From positions 1 through 31,314 of the forward strand of contig CAYXIM010000012.1 of the NCBI GenBank assembly GCA_964465385.1: a stretch of DNA of 31,314 nt, written 5' to 3'. Positions 23,527-31,032 of the stretch are shown piece after piece. The stretch comes from JAAYBY01 sp964465385 (lineage in GTDB: Bacteria; Bacillota; Clostridia; Saccharofermentanales; UBA5734). The translations under genes and the position numbers were made by a program. The notes beneath the pieces are model-generated. The model saw only the letters and a list, made by a program, of their open reading frames with translations, was not told the origin of the DNA and searched no databases. Numbering within the stretch: the first letter of the stretch is position 1; each line of letters starts with the position of its first letter.

Positions 23527-24264
23527 TCAGCTCCTTCCGCTGCCGAGGTTGAGCATGACGGCATCTGCGCGCATGACAGCGGTTGACAGCTCGCAGATGG
23601 GCCCACTGCGGGCCGTCAAGGTTCCGGTTAAGACCAGGACCGGCGTGGTTCTCGGCAGGCGCAATGCCCTGGCCTCCAGCAGTTGCGGCTGGCGGACAAA
23701 GATGCGGCCGGTGTTTTTCTGAGGCAAATAGGCGTATTTGTTGGCCAGGATGTCAATCAGGCGTTTTTGTTGTGTGAGATCCGGCCCCAGGTCCGGGAAA
23801 AAATCAACCGGAATCAGCGAGCGGCAGAGCACATAGGGGGCGCCATCCCGCTCTTCCTGCCAGGCGACGGACCAGTAGCCCGCATGCGTGTCGTGTTTTC
23901 TGGAAAAGGCTTGGTCCAGAGCAGCTTCAGCCGCCAGCCGGTCGACGGTCAGCTTGCGCAAGGGGTCCAGCGAACGGGCTGCCAGCAGTGAAAAAAGCTG
24001 GCCGCTGACCTGGTCGATCTCCAGCCGTTCCGGTTCCTGGGCCACAAAGGTTCCCTTGCCCTTGACAATGACCAGCACCCCTTCTTGAACCAGCTCCGCC
24101 ATGGCCTGCCGAACCGTCGGGCGGCTTAAAGACAATTCATCACACAGGACGGTTTCAGAGGGGATGCGCTGGCCAGGCCGGTAGGTTTGAGCATCAATGC
24201 GGTCCAAAATCAAGTTTTTTAACTGCGCATAAAGCGGCTGAGAACTGTGCCGGTCAAGGGCCAT
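23527..24264 (-). CDS. GntR-family regulator with UTRA domain (HutC subfamily)
   Basis: About 245 residues. The winged helix (about 5-75) has PLYAQLKNLILDRI, RPGQRIPSETVLCDELSLSR, PTVRQAMAELVQEGVL and KGKGTFVA. A UTRA ligand domain follows (about 85-240), with the typical ending ELSTAVMRADAVML. It probably senses a small metabolite. It is the first gene before nifZ-thiI-AIRS; its stop is 4 bases before the nifZ-like start, so it is co-transcribed and may control this operon. ATG 24276 abuts AAAGG, so ATG 24264 is taken, though with long spacing. Palindromes lie in its leader. Confidence 0.92.
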   Translation of the reverse strand: MALDRHSSQPLYAQLKNLILDRIDAQTYRPGQRIPSETVLCDELSLSRPTVRQAMAELVQEGVLVIVKGKGTFVAQEPERLEIDQVSGQLFSLLAARSLDPLRKLTVDRLAAEAALDQAFSRKHDTHAGYWSVAWQEERDGAPYVLCRSLIPVDFFPDLGPDLTQQKRLIDILANKYAYLPQKNTGRIFVRQPQLLEARALRLPRTTPVLVLTGTLTARSGPICELSTAVMRADAVMLNLGSGRS

Positions 24265-24289
24265 GGAACAACCCATCCTTTCTCACGGT

Positions 24290-24315
24290 GCCCCGCGGCG
24301 GGGCAACAGCTGTTG
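24290..24315. promoter_or_regulatory. two abutting palindromes in the gntR leader (candidate operator/hairpin)
   Basis: CAACAGCTGTTG (24304-24315) is a perfect 12-bp dyad just downstream of the predicted -10 on the minus strand. It shares one base with GCCCCGC-G-GCGGGGC (24290-24304), which would fold into a GC-rich hairpin upstream of the ribosome site. The first is a plausible GntR autoregulatory operator; this is inference. Confidence 0.5.
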
Positions 24316-24322
24316 TCTGCTC

Positions 24323-24351
24323 ATCATAACATGAAGTTGGCTTTTTCTTAA
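24323..24351 (-). promoter_or_regulatory. promoter of the gntR-nifZ-thiI operon
   Basis: On the minus strand an extended -10 (TGT-TATGAT, hexamer 24328-24323) follows TTAAGA (24351-24346) after 17 bases. It starts 3 bases beyond the purB stop. Confidence 0.55.
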
Positions 24352-24353
24352 GC

Positions 24354-25778
24354 TCAAACAGTGGGTTCTTCCGTTTTGTGGTCATGTGGGTAGCCATTGA
24401 GCAGCGGCCAAACCGCCTGGTCCAGGAAACGCGTCACCTGCTGGGGGGCCAGGCCCACAAAGCGCTCCGGCTGGATCAGGTCAGCCAGGGCCTCCTGGTC
24501 CAGTAAGAAAGCCGGATCAGCCGCGATGCGCGCCAAAAGGTCATTGTCCTTGCCTTCTTCTTTGATGCGTCGGCCGGCCGCCAGGCTGTGCAGGCGGATG
24601 CGTTCGTGCAGCTGCTGGCGGTCGGCACCTTTTTGCACGGCGGCCATGAGGATGGTCTCGGTGGCCATAAAGGGCAGCTCGCGCGACAGGTTGGCTGCGA
24701 TCACCTGTGGGTAGACCACCAGGCCATCCGCCACACTGTGGTAGAGGATGAGCAAGGCATCGGCGGCCAAAAAGGCTTCGGGGACCGACAGGCGCTTGTT
24801 GGCCGAATCGTCCAGGGTCCGCTCGAACCACTGTTCGGCTGCCGTCAGGGCCGGGTTGAGGCTGTTGACGATCACATGGCGGGCCAGGGCGGCCATGCGT
24901 TCGCTGCGCATGGGGTTGCGTTTGTAAGCCATGGCCGACGAACCGATCTGTTTTTCTTCAAAAGGTTCTTCCACTTCCTTGAGGTGCTGGAGCAGGCGGA
25001 TGTCGTTGCTGAACTTGTGGGCGCTTTGGGCGATACCCGAAAGCACGCCCAGCACCCGGCTGTCAACCTTTCGCGAATAGGTCTGGCCGGAGACCGGATA
25101 AACCCCGTCAAAGCCCATGCGGGCGGCGATCCGCTGGTCCAGGGCGTCCACCCGTTCCTGGTCTCCAAAGAGGGTCATAAAGGAAGCCTGGGTGCCGGTG
25201 GTGCCACGGCTGCCCAAAAACAAGAGCCCCCCCAGGACCCGTTCCAGGTCTTCCAGATCCAGCATGAGGTCATAGAGCCACAAACTGGCCCGTTTGCCGA
25301 CCGTGACTGGCTGGGCCGGCTGGAAGTGTGTGAAGCCCAGGGTGGCCAGGTCACGTGTCTTGTGGGCAAAGGCCGCCAGGACCCGCATGAGGGCGACCAG
25401 GCGGTCCCGGATCAGCATCAGGCCGTCGCGCATGAGGATCAGGTCGGTGTTGTCCCCCACATAGCAGGAGGTCGCCCCCAGGTGGATGATGCCTTTTGCC
25501 TTGGGACATTGTTGGCCGTAGGCGTGGACATGGGCCATGACGTCATGGCGGACGGCGGCCTCGATTTCTTCGGCCACAGCGTAATTGATGTCATCCGCAT
25601 GGGCGATGAGCTCATCGATCTGTTCCTGGCTGATGGCCAGGCCCAGTTCCTTCTGGGTCTGGGCCAGGGCGATCCACAGCTTGCGCCAGGTCTTGAACTT
25701 GGTGTCCGGCGAAAAAAGAGCTTGCATGGCCTGTCCGGCGTAGCGGGCGCACAGGGGGTTCTCATAGGTGTGTTTCAC
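24354..25778 (-). CDS. purB: adenylosuccinate lyase
   Basis: A 474-residue fumarase/aspartase-superfamily enzyme that removes fumarate from SAICAR and adenylosuccinate in purine synthesis. HDVMAHVHAYG, GIIHLGATSCYVGDNTD, THFQPAQPVTVGKR and the signature GSSAMAYKRNPMRSER (about 277-292) are all present. Length and motifs match the longer PurB subgroup. The start is GTG 25778, with GGGAG 7 bases ahead. It is 13 bases after the aminotransferase gene, whose expected product or substrate aspartate is the nitrogen donor for the reactions PurB completes. Confidence 0.97.
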   Translation of the reverse strand: MKHTYENPLCARYAGQAMQALFSPDTKFKTWRKLWIALAQTQKELGLAISQEQIDELIAHADDINYAVAEEIEAAVRHDVMAHVHAYGQQCPKAKGIIHLGATSCYVGDNTDLILMRDGLMLIRDRLVALMRVLAAFAHKTRDLATLGFTHFQPAQPVTVGKRASLWLYDLMLDLEDLERVLGGLLFLGSRGTTGTQASFMTLFGDQERVDALDQRIAARMGFDGVYPVSGQTYSRKVDSRVLGVLSGIAQSAHKFSNDIRLLQHLKEVEEPFEEKQIGSSAMAYKRNPMRSERMAALARHVIVNSLNPALTAAEQWFERTLDDSANKRLSVPEAFLAADALLILYHSVADGLVVYPQVIAANLSRELPFMATETILMAAVQKGADRQQLHERIRLHSLAAGRRIKEEGKDNDLLARIAADPAFLLDQEALADLIQPERFVGLAPQQVTRFLDQAVWPLLNGYPHDHKTEEPTV

Positions 25779-25791
25779 AAGGCAGCTCCCT

Positions 25792-27084
25792 TCAAAGGGC
25801 CCGGCCGGCCAGGATGTGCCGGGCGGCGGCCAGGCGGATGCAGACCACCAGGGCCCCGGTGGCGATCTCGAGGTCCGCCAGGCTGGGAAACGAGGGGGCC
25901 AGGCGGATGTTGCTGTCCAGGGGGTCCCGGCGACCCGGCCAGGTGCTGCCGGCCGGGGTCAGCTCAATGCCGCAGGAGGCTGCCAGGCGGACGGTTTCAG
26001 CCGCTGTCCCGGGCAGCAGGTCCAGGCTGAAAAAATAACCGCCGCCAGGCTTGGTCCAGCTGCAGATGTCCAGGCCAGACAGGCCTTTTTGCAGGCGGGT
26101 GTGGACGCATTCAAATTTGGGGGCCAGCAGGGCGGCGTGGCGGGCCATGAGGGCCATGACCGTCTCTTTGTTCTTGAGAAAGCGTGCGTGACGCAGCTGG
26201 TTCATTTTATCGGGGCCGATGGCCTGGGCAGCCATGATGCGCCGGATGAAGGCCAGGTTGTCCGGGCTGGCGGCCAGGCAGGCGACGCCAGAACCGGCCC
26301 AGGTGATCTTGGATGTCGAAGCAAAGACAAAGGGCCGGTTGGCCTGTCCCTGCTGACGGCACAGGGACAGGATGTCCGGGACCTGGGCCGGCCGGTCAGG
26401 GTCAAGGTGGTGAACCACATAGGCGTGGTCCCAGAAGAGCCTGAAGTCAGGGGCCGCCGTTTTCATGGCGCTGAGGCGCTGGCAGGTGTCCTGTGAATAG
26501 ACAACACCCTGGGGGTTGCTGTATTGGGGCACACACCACATACCCTTGATGCGGGGGTTGTCGGCCACCATGGCCTCCACCGCAGCCATGTCCGGCCCGT
26601 CGGGGGTCATGGCAACGGTGATCAGGTCAAAGCCCAGGGATTCGGTGGCAAAAAAGTGCCGGTCATAGCCCGGGACCGGGCAGATAAAAGCCGGCTTGTT
26701 TTCCTGCTGCCAGGGCCTTTGGCCATCTGGCAGGGTGAAAAGCAGGCAGCGGACCAGCAGGTCATACATGAGTGTCAGGCTGGAGGACCCCAGTGCCCAG
26801 ACGGATTCGGGCCTGGTGCCCAGCAAGTCGGCAAAGAGGCTGCGCATTTCCCACAGCCCTTCGGCCCCCCCGTAGTTGCGGCAGTCGACCCCTGTTTCGG
26901 ACAGGTGGTCGTCCGGGCCCAGGCAGCTGGCAAGGCCTGCCAGCAGGTCCAGTTGTTCCGGAGCCGGTTTGCCACGGGTCATGTTCAGGGCCAGCTTCTG
27001 GTCACGCAAGGCTGTCAGCTGGCCTTCAAGGGCTTTGATTTCGGTTTGCAGAGCCTGGTCGCTCCGTGATGCATAAGCCGTCAT
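25792..27084 (-). CDS. class I aminotransferase, clostridial aspartate-aminotransferase-like (PF12897 type)
   Basis: A 430-residue fold-type I PLP enzyme. LALNMTRGKPAPEQLDL near residue 31 and the YGGAEG motif mark the subgroup often annotated as aspartate aminotransferase. Cofactor contacts include Asn190 (YSNPQG), Asp219/Tyr222 (FWDHAYVVHHL) and Lys259 in STSKITWAGSG; Arg in SNIRLAPSFP binds the substrate carboxylate. No DNA-binding domain is present. ATG 27084 has AAGGAG 7 bases upstream. It has its own promoter and is followed by purB. Substrate specificity is inferred from the family. Confidence 0.9.
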   Translation of the reverse strand: MTAYASRSDQALQTEIKALEGQLTALRDQKLALNMTRGKPAPEQLDLLAGLASCLGPDDHLSETGVDCRNYGGAEGLWEMRSLFADLLGTRPESVWALGSSSLTLMYDLLVRCLLFTLPDGQRPWQQENKPAFICPVPGYDRHFFATESLGFDLITVAMTPDGPDMAAVEAMVADNPRIKGMWCVPQYSNPQGVVYSQDTCQRLSAMKTAAPDFRLFWDHAYVVHHLDPDRPAQVPDILSLCRQQGQANRPFVFASTSKITWAGSGVACLAASPDNLAFIRRIMAAQAIGPDKMNQLRHARFLKNKETVMALMARHAALLAPKFECVHTRLQKGLSGLDICSWTKPGGGYFFSLDLLPGTAAETVRLAASCGIELTPAGSTWPGRRDPLDSNIRLAPSFPSLADLEIATGALVVCIRLAAARHILAGRAL

Positions 27085-27113
27085 GTCGTTCTCCTTGTGT
27101 CTGCGTTTGCTTT

Positions 27114-27142
27114 ATTATAAAACGCCTGGCCTGGCCGGTAAA
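27114..27142 (-). promoter_or_regulatory. promoter of the aminotransferase-purB operon
   Basis: On the minus strand TTTACC (27142-27137) and a perfect TATAAT (27119-27114) are separated by 17 bases. The promoter starts 3 bases after the rnhB stop, about 30 bases upstream of the aminotransferase ATG. Confidence 0.65.
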
Positions 27143-27145
27143 GGG

Positions 27146-27781
27146 TCAACGGTGCCGGTCCAGGGTCTTGAGAAAGCTTTGCCGGTGGATGGGACAGGGA
27201 CCAGCCCGCAGGAGCTGCTCGTAATGGGCCTGGGTGCCGTAGCCCTTGTGGCGGGCGAAGCCGTAAGCCGGGTAGAGGCTGTCGTAGGCGACCATGAGGG
27301 TGTCCCGGGTCACCTTGGCCAGGATGGAGGCGGCTGCGATGGAGGCCGAGCGGGCATCGCCCTTGATCAGGGCTTCATAGGGGATGGACAGCTCCTCCAG
27401 CTTGACGGCATCGACCAGCAGGTAATCCGGTTGAATGGGAAGTTGCCGGACAGCTGTTGCCATGGCTTGCCGGGTGGCCCGGGCGATGTTGATGCGGTCA
27501 ATGTCCTGGGCTTCAACCAGGGCGACCGAAAAGGCCAGGGCCCGGTCAACAATCTGTTCATAGAGGTGTGCTCTTTTTTTAGGGGTCAGGCGCTTGGAAT
27601 CATCCAGACCGGCGATGGGGTTTTCCGGATCCAGCAGGCAGGCGGCCGCCACAACTGGACCAGCCAGCGGGCCCCTTCCGGCTTCATCGATACCGGCAAT
27701 CCGCTCAAAGCCCCGGGCCAGGAGGCTGCGCTCCAGGACCAGCAGGTCTGTCGGCTGGCTTGGTTGCTGGGCTGTTTTCAC
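27146..27781 (-). CDS. rnhB: ribonuclease HII
   Basis: A 211-residue RNase HII that cleaves RNA-DNA hybrids and single ribonucleotides. The hallmark IAGIDEAGRGPLAGPV (Asp32-Glu33) is followed by LDDSKRLTPKKR, LLVDAVKLE (third acidic residue) and SIAAASILAKVTRD (fourth). The frame is open to 27841 inside rbgA, but GTG 27781 with GGAG 7 bases upstream gives the family length and starts 4 bases after the rbgA stop. Confidence 0.95.
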   Translation of the reverse strand: MKTAQQPSQPTDLLVLERSLLARGFERIAGIDEAGRGPLAGPVVAAACLLDPENPIAGLDDSKRLTPKKRAHLYEQIVDRALAFSVALVEAQDIDRINIARATRQAMATAVRQLPIQPDYLLVDAVKLEELSIPYEALIKGDARSASIAAASILAKVTRDTLMVAYDSLYPAYGFARHKGYGTQAHYEQLLRAGPCPIHRQSFLKTLDRHR

Positions 27782-27785
27782 AAGG

Positions 27786-28634
27786 CTACTCCGGTGGCTT
27801 TTCCAGGCTGATGGGACCGAGCAGGCCTCCGCGGAACTCATCCAGCAGGAGGACTGAGAAGCGGTTCAGATCCAGCAGGCCGCCCGGTCGCAGGCAGCCG
27901 CGTGCGCGTGCGGCCGCTTCAAAGGCCTGCAGCGGGTCCTGGCCATCGATCTGGACCCGGTAGCGCCCATGCAGGGCGTGCGGATAGGTGGCTGCCAGCT
28001 GCTGCCAGAGCTGCCAGGCAATGGCCTCTGTTTCCAGCAGGTCATCGCGCACCGCACCGGTGGCTGCCAGGCGCCACTGGTCGCTTGGGGCATCCAGCTT
28101 AGGCGGCAGCACCCCGGGCGAGTCCAGGAGCTCAAACAGGCCGCCGGAGCGCACCCAGCGCAGCTGGCGGGTCAAGCCGGGCTTGTCGGCCGTCTGGGCC
28201 GCCTTGCGGCGGCTGAAGGCGTTGATCAGGGTTGACTTGCCGGTGTTGGGGATGCCGGCAACCAGCAGGCGAATCGGTCGGAAGCGCCTGCCCCGGGCCT
28301 TGTCCCCTTCCAGGCGGTCGTGCATGAGGGCTTGTGCCCGCTTGTGCAGCTCGGGCAGGCCCGCGCGCCTGATGCTGTCACAGGCCACCGCCTCTTCCTG
28401 GTGGGCTTCAAAGTGGCTGATCCAGGCCCGGGTGATCGCCGGATCGGCCAGATCCGCCTTGTTGAGGACCAGCAGACGTGGTTTTTGAGGCGCCGCCTGG
28501 GCAAACGCCGGGTTGCGGCTGGCCTGGGGGATGCGGGCATCGCACACCTCAATGAGGACATCCACCTGGGCGAGCATGCCTTTCATCTCGCGCAGGGCTT
28601 TGGCCATGTGACCTGGAAACCAGTGGACGGTCAT
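27786..28634 (-). CDS. rbgA: ribosome biogenesis GTPase RbgA (YlqF)
   Basis: A 282-residue circularly permuted GTPase needed for late 50S assembly. It starts VHWFPGHMAKA, has the G4 motif LNKAD (58-61) before the G1 P-loop GIPNTGKST (127-135) and G3 DSPG (171-174), the inverted order typical of YlqF/YawG proteins. A C-terminal RNA-binding helical domain follows. ATG 28634 has GGAGG 5 bases ahead. It lies between rplS and rnhB as in many Bacillota. Confidence 0.96.
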   Translation of the reverse strand: MTVHWFPGHMAKALREMKGMLAQVDVLIEVCDARIPQASRNPAFAQAAPQKPRLLVLNKADLADPAITRAWISHFEAHQEEAVACDSIRRAGLPELHKRAQALMHDRLEGDKARGRRFRPIRLLVAGIPNTGKSTLINAFSRRKAAQTADKPGLTRQLRWVRSGGLFELLDSPGVLPPKLDAPSDQWRLAATGAVRDDLLETEAIAWQLWQQLAATYPHALHGRYRVQIDGQDPLQAFEAAARARGCLRPGGLLDLNRFSVLLLDEFRGGLLGPISLEKPPE

Positions 28635-28655
28635 TGCTGCCTCCTGCAAGCAACC

Positions 28656-28680
28656 AGAAAAGGGACCGGTGCGGTCCCTT
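28656..28680 (-). terminator. hairpin after rplS, possible partial terminator
   Basis: On the minus strand AAGGGACC (28680-28673), a 5-base loop and GGTCCCTT (28667-28660) form a perfect stem followed by TTCTGG, a short imperfect T-run. It starts 5 bases after the rplS stop and ends about 20 bases before the rbgA start, so it may attenuate or protect the rplS mRNA rather than stop all transcription. Confidence 0.55.
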
Positions 28681-28685
28681 CACGG

Positions 28686-29042
28686 TCAGTTGGATTTGCT
28701 GACAAGTTTCTCGCGCACCTTGGCGGCCTTGCCGACCCGCTTGCGCAAGTAGTAGAGTTTGGCTCGCCGGACGCGGCCTTTGCGAACCACCTCAATGGTT
28801 TTGATTTTCGGAGAGTGGATGGGCAAAATCCGTTCCACACCAACTCCGTAAGACAGGCGACGGACCGTGATGGTTTCGGACAAGCCGCCCCCCTTCCGGG
28901 AAATAACGGTGCCTTCAAACACCTGAATCCGTTCCCGACTGCCTTCCTTGACGATCAGGTGCACCTTGACGGTATCACCAATGTCGACGTTGGGATAGCT
29001 GTTGGTCAGCTGGTCCTGTTCGACAGCTTCAATCAAGTTCAT
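28686..29042 (-). CDS. rplS: 50S ribosomal protein L19
   Basis: A 118-residue protein: MNLIEAVEQDQL, DIGDTVKVHLIVKEGSRERIQVFEGTVI (in family order), RRLSYGVGVERILPIHSPKI, and the basic end RAKLYYLRKRVGKAAKVRE. L19 sits at the 30S-50S interface. ATG 29042 has GGAGG 8 bases upstream; an upstream in-frame ATG (29078) only adds leader sequence. It has a strong promoter of its own (29115-29143). Confidence 0.97.
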   Translation of the reverse strand: MNLIEAVEQDQLTNSYPNVDIGDTVKVHLIVKEGSRERIQVFEGTVISRKGGGLSETITVRRLSYGVGVERILPIHSPKIKTIEVVRKGRVRRAKLYYLRKRVGKAAKVREKLVSKSN

Positions 29043-29108
29043 ATTGCGTTCCTCCCTTCCCTCAGGATGTTCATGCACGCAACCGGCAGCGGACCATCCG
29101 TAATCAGC
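29043..29108 (-). promoter_or_regulatory. rplS 5' leader, candidate L19 autoregulatory RNA
   Basis: About 66 bases of leader are predicted from the promoter. They can fold by pairing GGATG with CATCC (29099-29095 with 29069-29065), enclosing a G/C-rich inner hairpin just upstream of the GGGAAGGGAGG ribosome site. L19 leaders are known in Bacillota; I cannot confirm a match to that family by eye. Confidence 0.3.
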
Positions 29109-29114
29109 CGCTTG

Positions 29115-29143
29115 ATTATAGCAAAAGCCCCCAAGCGGCGCAA
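29115..29143 (-). promoter_or_regulatory. internal promoter for rplS
   Basis: On the minus strand TTGCGC (29143-29138), a 17-base spacer and an extended consensus -10 TGC-TATAAT (hexamer 29120-29115). It lies in the trmD-rplS gap, so rplS and the genes after it can be transcribed independently of the ffh-trmD part. Confidence 0.7.
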
Positions 29144-29147
29144 GGCA

Positions 29148-29939
29148 TCAGCCATGCTTCTTGTCATCCTTTTTTTGGGGCCAGTGTGTCAAGACCTGCC
29201 GCCATTGGTCAGCGGTCAGGGGCTGGTCGTTCAAGAGGTCTGGCCGGACCTGCCCGGTCTGGCGCACCGAGGCCGCCCGTTGCCAGCCGGCGATCTTCGC
29301 CTGATGCCCTGATGTCAAGACATCAGGGACAGCTAGGCCGCGCCAGGTGGCTGGCCGCGTGTAATGGGGATGCTCCAGGCCCTGGCCCATGTGGGATTCG
29401 TTCATGAAAGCCGCTTCATCGGGCAAAACCCCCGGCAGCAGGCGCAAGACGGCGTCTGCCAGCACACAGGCCGCCAGCTCCCCGCCCGTGATCACATAAT
29501 CACCGATGGACAGCTCTTCGTCGACCACCCGGTCAATGACCCGCCGGTCGATCCCTTCGTAGTGGCCACAGATCAAGATCAGGTGCCTGACGTCCCCGGC
29601 CAGGCGCTGGGCCCGCGCCTGGGTGAAGACCTTGCCTGCAGGCGACAAGAAAACCGTCCAAGTGCCAGGCGGGCGTTGCGGCTGATGGGTCAGGTCTGCC
29701 TGAGCCGGCTGGCCGGTGACGGCGCACCAGGCCTGGTAGATCGGCTCGGCCATCAGCAGCATGCCGCGTCCGCCCCCGTAACAGGCATCATCCACCGTGC
29801 CGTAGGCGTTGATGGCAAAGTCACGGATGTCGACCAGGTCGATCGTGAAGCGGCCGGCACGCCAGGCCCGTCCGATGATGCTGCTGTCCAGGACATGGGC
29901 AACCAGATCCGGAAAAAGGGTCAAAACAGATACGTTCAT
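29148..29939 (-). CDS. trmD: tRNA (guanine-N1)-methyltransferase TrmD
   Basis: A 263-residue SPOUT methyltransferase forming m1G37. MNVSVLTLFPDLV opens the protein; YGGGRGMLL, FLSPAGKVFTQ, LICGHYEGIDRRV and DEELSIGDYVITGGELAA form the knotted SAM site, and HPHYTRP lies in the tRNA-binding part. The frame runs upstream into rimM, but ATG 29939, 4 bases after the rimM stop, gives the right N-terminus. It is longer than the minimum by a short insert at about 85-100 (QADLTHQPQRPPGT). Confidence 0.97.
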   Translation of the reverse strand: MNVSVLTLFPDLVAHVLDSSIIGRAWRAGRFTIDLVDIRDFAINAYGTVDDACYGGGRGMLLMAEPIYQAWCAVTGQPAQADLTHQPQRPPGTWTVFLSPAGKVFTQARAQRLAGDVRHLILICGHYEGIDRRVIDRVVDEELSIGDYVITGGELAACVLADAVLRLLPGVLPDEAAFMNESHMGQGLEHPHYTRPATWRGLAVPDVLTSGHQAKIAGWQRAASVRQTGQVRPDLLNDQPLTADQWRQVLTHWPQKKDDKKHG

Positions 29940-29943
29940 GGCT

Positions 29944-30480
29944 TTATCGGTAGATGTCATACAAACCATCCGGCAAGGCCACCTGCATGCGTTTACTGGC
30001 CACATCCACCTCCAGGAGGACCGTCTTGAGGGCCGGGATGAGCAGGTCTTGCGCCCCTTCCAAGTGGACCACGTAGACGTCTTGAGCCGGCCCCTGCAGG
30101 ACGTCCGTGAGGACGCCCAGGTGGCCATGGCGGCGGTCGGTGACGGTGCAGCCGATCAGGTCCACCACAAACCAGCGGCCAGGGGGCAAGGCAATGGCCT
30201 GGTCCCGCTCCACGGCCAAAAAGAAGCCGCGCAGCTCCTGGGCTTGGGTCCGGTTTTCAACACCGGCCAGCGACAGCCAGATCTTGTCCGGCAGCTGGCG
30301 ACGCAAAAAACGCACCCCGAGTGTTCGGACCCGCTGTTTTTGCGGGCTGATCAACAGGCACTGCTTGAGATCGTTGAAGCGGTCAGGGTCATCGGTCAGC
30401 GGCAGGATCCGCAAGGCCCCGTTGAGGCCATGCGGCGCCTGAATGCGACCAATGAGCAAAAAGTCGTCCTGTCGGGTCAT
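29944..30480 (-). CDS. rimM: 16S rRNA processing protein RimM
   Basis: A 178-residue protein with the N-terminal RimM domain (LIGRIQAPHGLNGALRILPLTDDPDRF) and a C-terminal PRC-barrel (FVVDLIGCTVTD, GVLTDVLQGPAQDVYVV, LLIPALKTVLLEVDV). It binds S19 and helps mature the 30S head. It begins 1 base after the khpA stop and ends 4 bases before trmD. Confidence 0.95.
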   Translation of the reverse strand: MTRQDDFLLIGRIQAPHGLNGALRILPLTDDPDRFNDLKQCLLISPQKQRVRTLGVRFLRRQLPDKIWLSLAGVENRTQAQELRGFFLAVERDQAIALPPGRWFVVDLIGCTVTDRRHGHLGVLTDVLQGPAQDVYVVHLEGAQDLLIPALKTVLLEVDVASKRMQVALPDGLYDIYR

Positions 30481-30481
30481 G

Positions 30482-30733
30482 TCAGTCGACGATGTCTACG
30501 ACGACCCGCTTTCCCTGCAAGGTGGCCCGTGCCTTCATAACCGCCCGGATGGCTTTGGCCCGCCTGCCCCCCCTGCCGATCACCTTGCCCATGTCCGACG
30601 GGTCGACCGTCAGTTCCAGGACAATGGTGCGGCCCCGGTTGATGGGGTTGATGCGGATGGCATCCGGGTGATTGACCAGCGGCTTGACAATGGTTTGCAG
30701 CAGGTCGCGCATGCCATAATCTTCCTGGTTCAT
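30482..30733 (-). CDS. khpA: KH-domain RNA-binding protein KhpA (YlqC)
   Basis: An 83-residue single KH-domain protein: MRDLLQTIVKPLVNHPDAI, then VDPSDMGKVIGRGGRRAKAIR with the GRGG loop of KH domains, and a C-terminal strand KRVVVDIVD. KhpA, with KhpB, binds RNA and affects cell elongation in Bacillota. The ATG at 30733 overlaps the rpsP stop (ATGA). A second ATG at 30712 would be slightly shorter. Confidence 0.93.
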   Translation of the reverse strand: MNQEDYGMRDLLQTIVKPLVNHPDAIRINPINRGRTIVLELTVDPSDMGKVIGRGGRRAKAIRAVMKARATLQGKRVVVDIVD

Positions 30734-30975
30734 TCGATCACGCCCGCTTTTTTCAGGAGTGAACGAACGGTTTCGGTGGGCTGGGCACCACGATCCAGCC
30801 ACTTGCGGGCGGCTTCGGTGTCCACCTTGTAGTCCGACGGGTTCGTTTGCGGGTTGTAAAAACCGATTTCTTCGATGAAGCGGCCATCACGGGGCTCACG
30901 GGAATCGGCAACCACCACGCGGTAGGTCGGTGCTTTTTTAGCACCCATTCTTTTCAATCTGATTTTCACTGCCAT
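30730..30975 (-). CDS. rpsP: 30S ribosomal protein S16
   Basis: An 81-residue S16: MAVKIRLKRMGAKKAPTYRVVVADSR, DGRFIEEIGFYNPQTNP, and AARKWLDRGAQPTETVRSLLKKAGV. It has a GGAGG site 7-8 bases ahead of the ATG. The TGA is shared with the khpA ATG. It lies 57 bases after the ffh stop; that gap holds only a 6-bp inverted repeat (31008-31030) without a T-run. Confidence 0.98.
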   Translation of the reverse strand: MAVKIRLKRMGAKKAPTYRVVVADSREPRDGRFIEEIGFYNPQTNPSDYKVDTEAARKWLDRGAQPTETVRSLLKKAGVIE

Positions 30976-31032
30976 AGTCAGTCCTCCACTGTTTGTTTTT
31001 TGCGCTATCTGCTGCTGTTTCCTGATGCAGCA

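Noticed and set aside
24588..26030. Long plus-strand open frame (480 codons) opposite purB and the aminotransferase
   Set aside because: It mirrors two clearly conserved genes, has no family motif, and its His/Gly/Gln/Ala-rich composition is what the complement of GC-rich codons gives.
31008..31030. TGCTGC/GCAGCA inverted repeat between ffh and rpsP as a terminator
   Set aside because: Only 6 bp and not followed by a T-run on the transcribed strand; the genes are normally co-transcribed.
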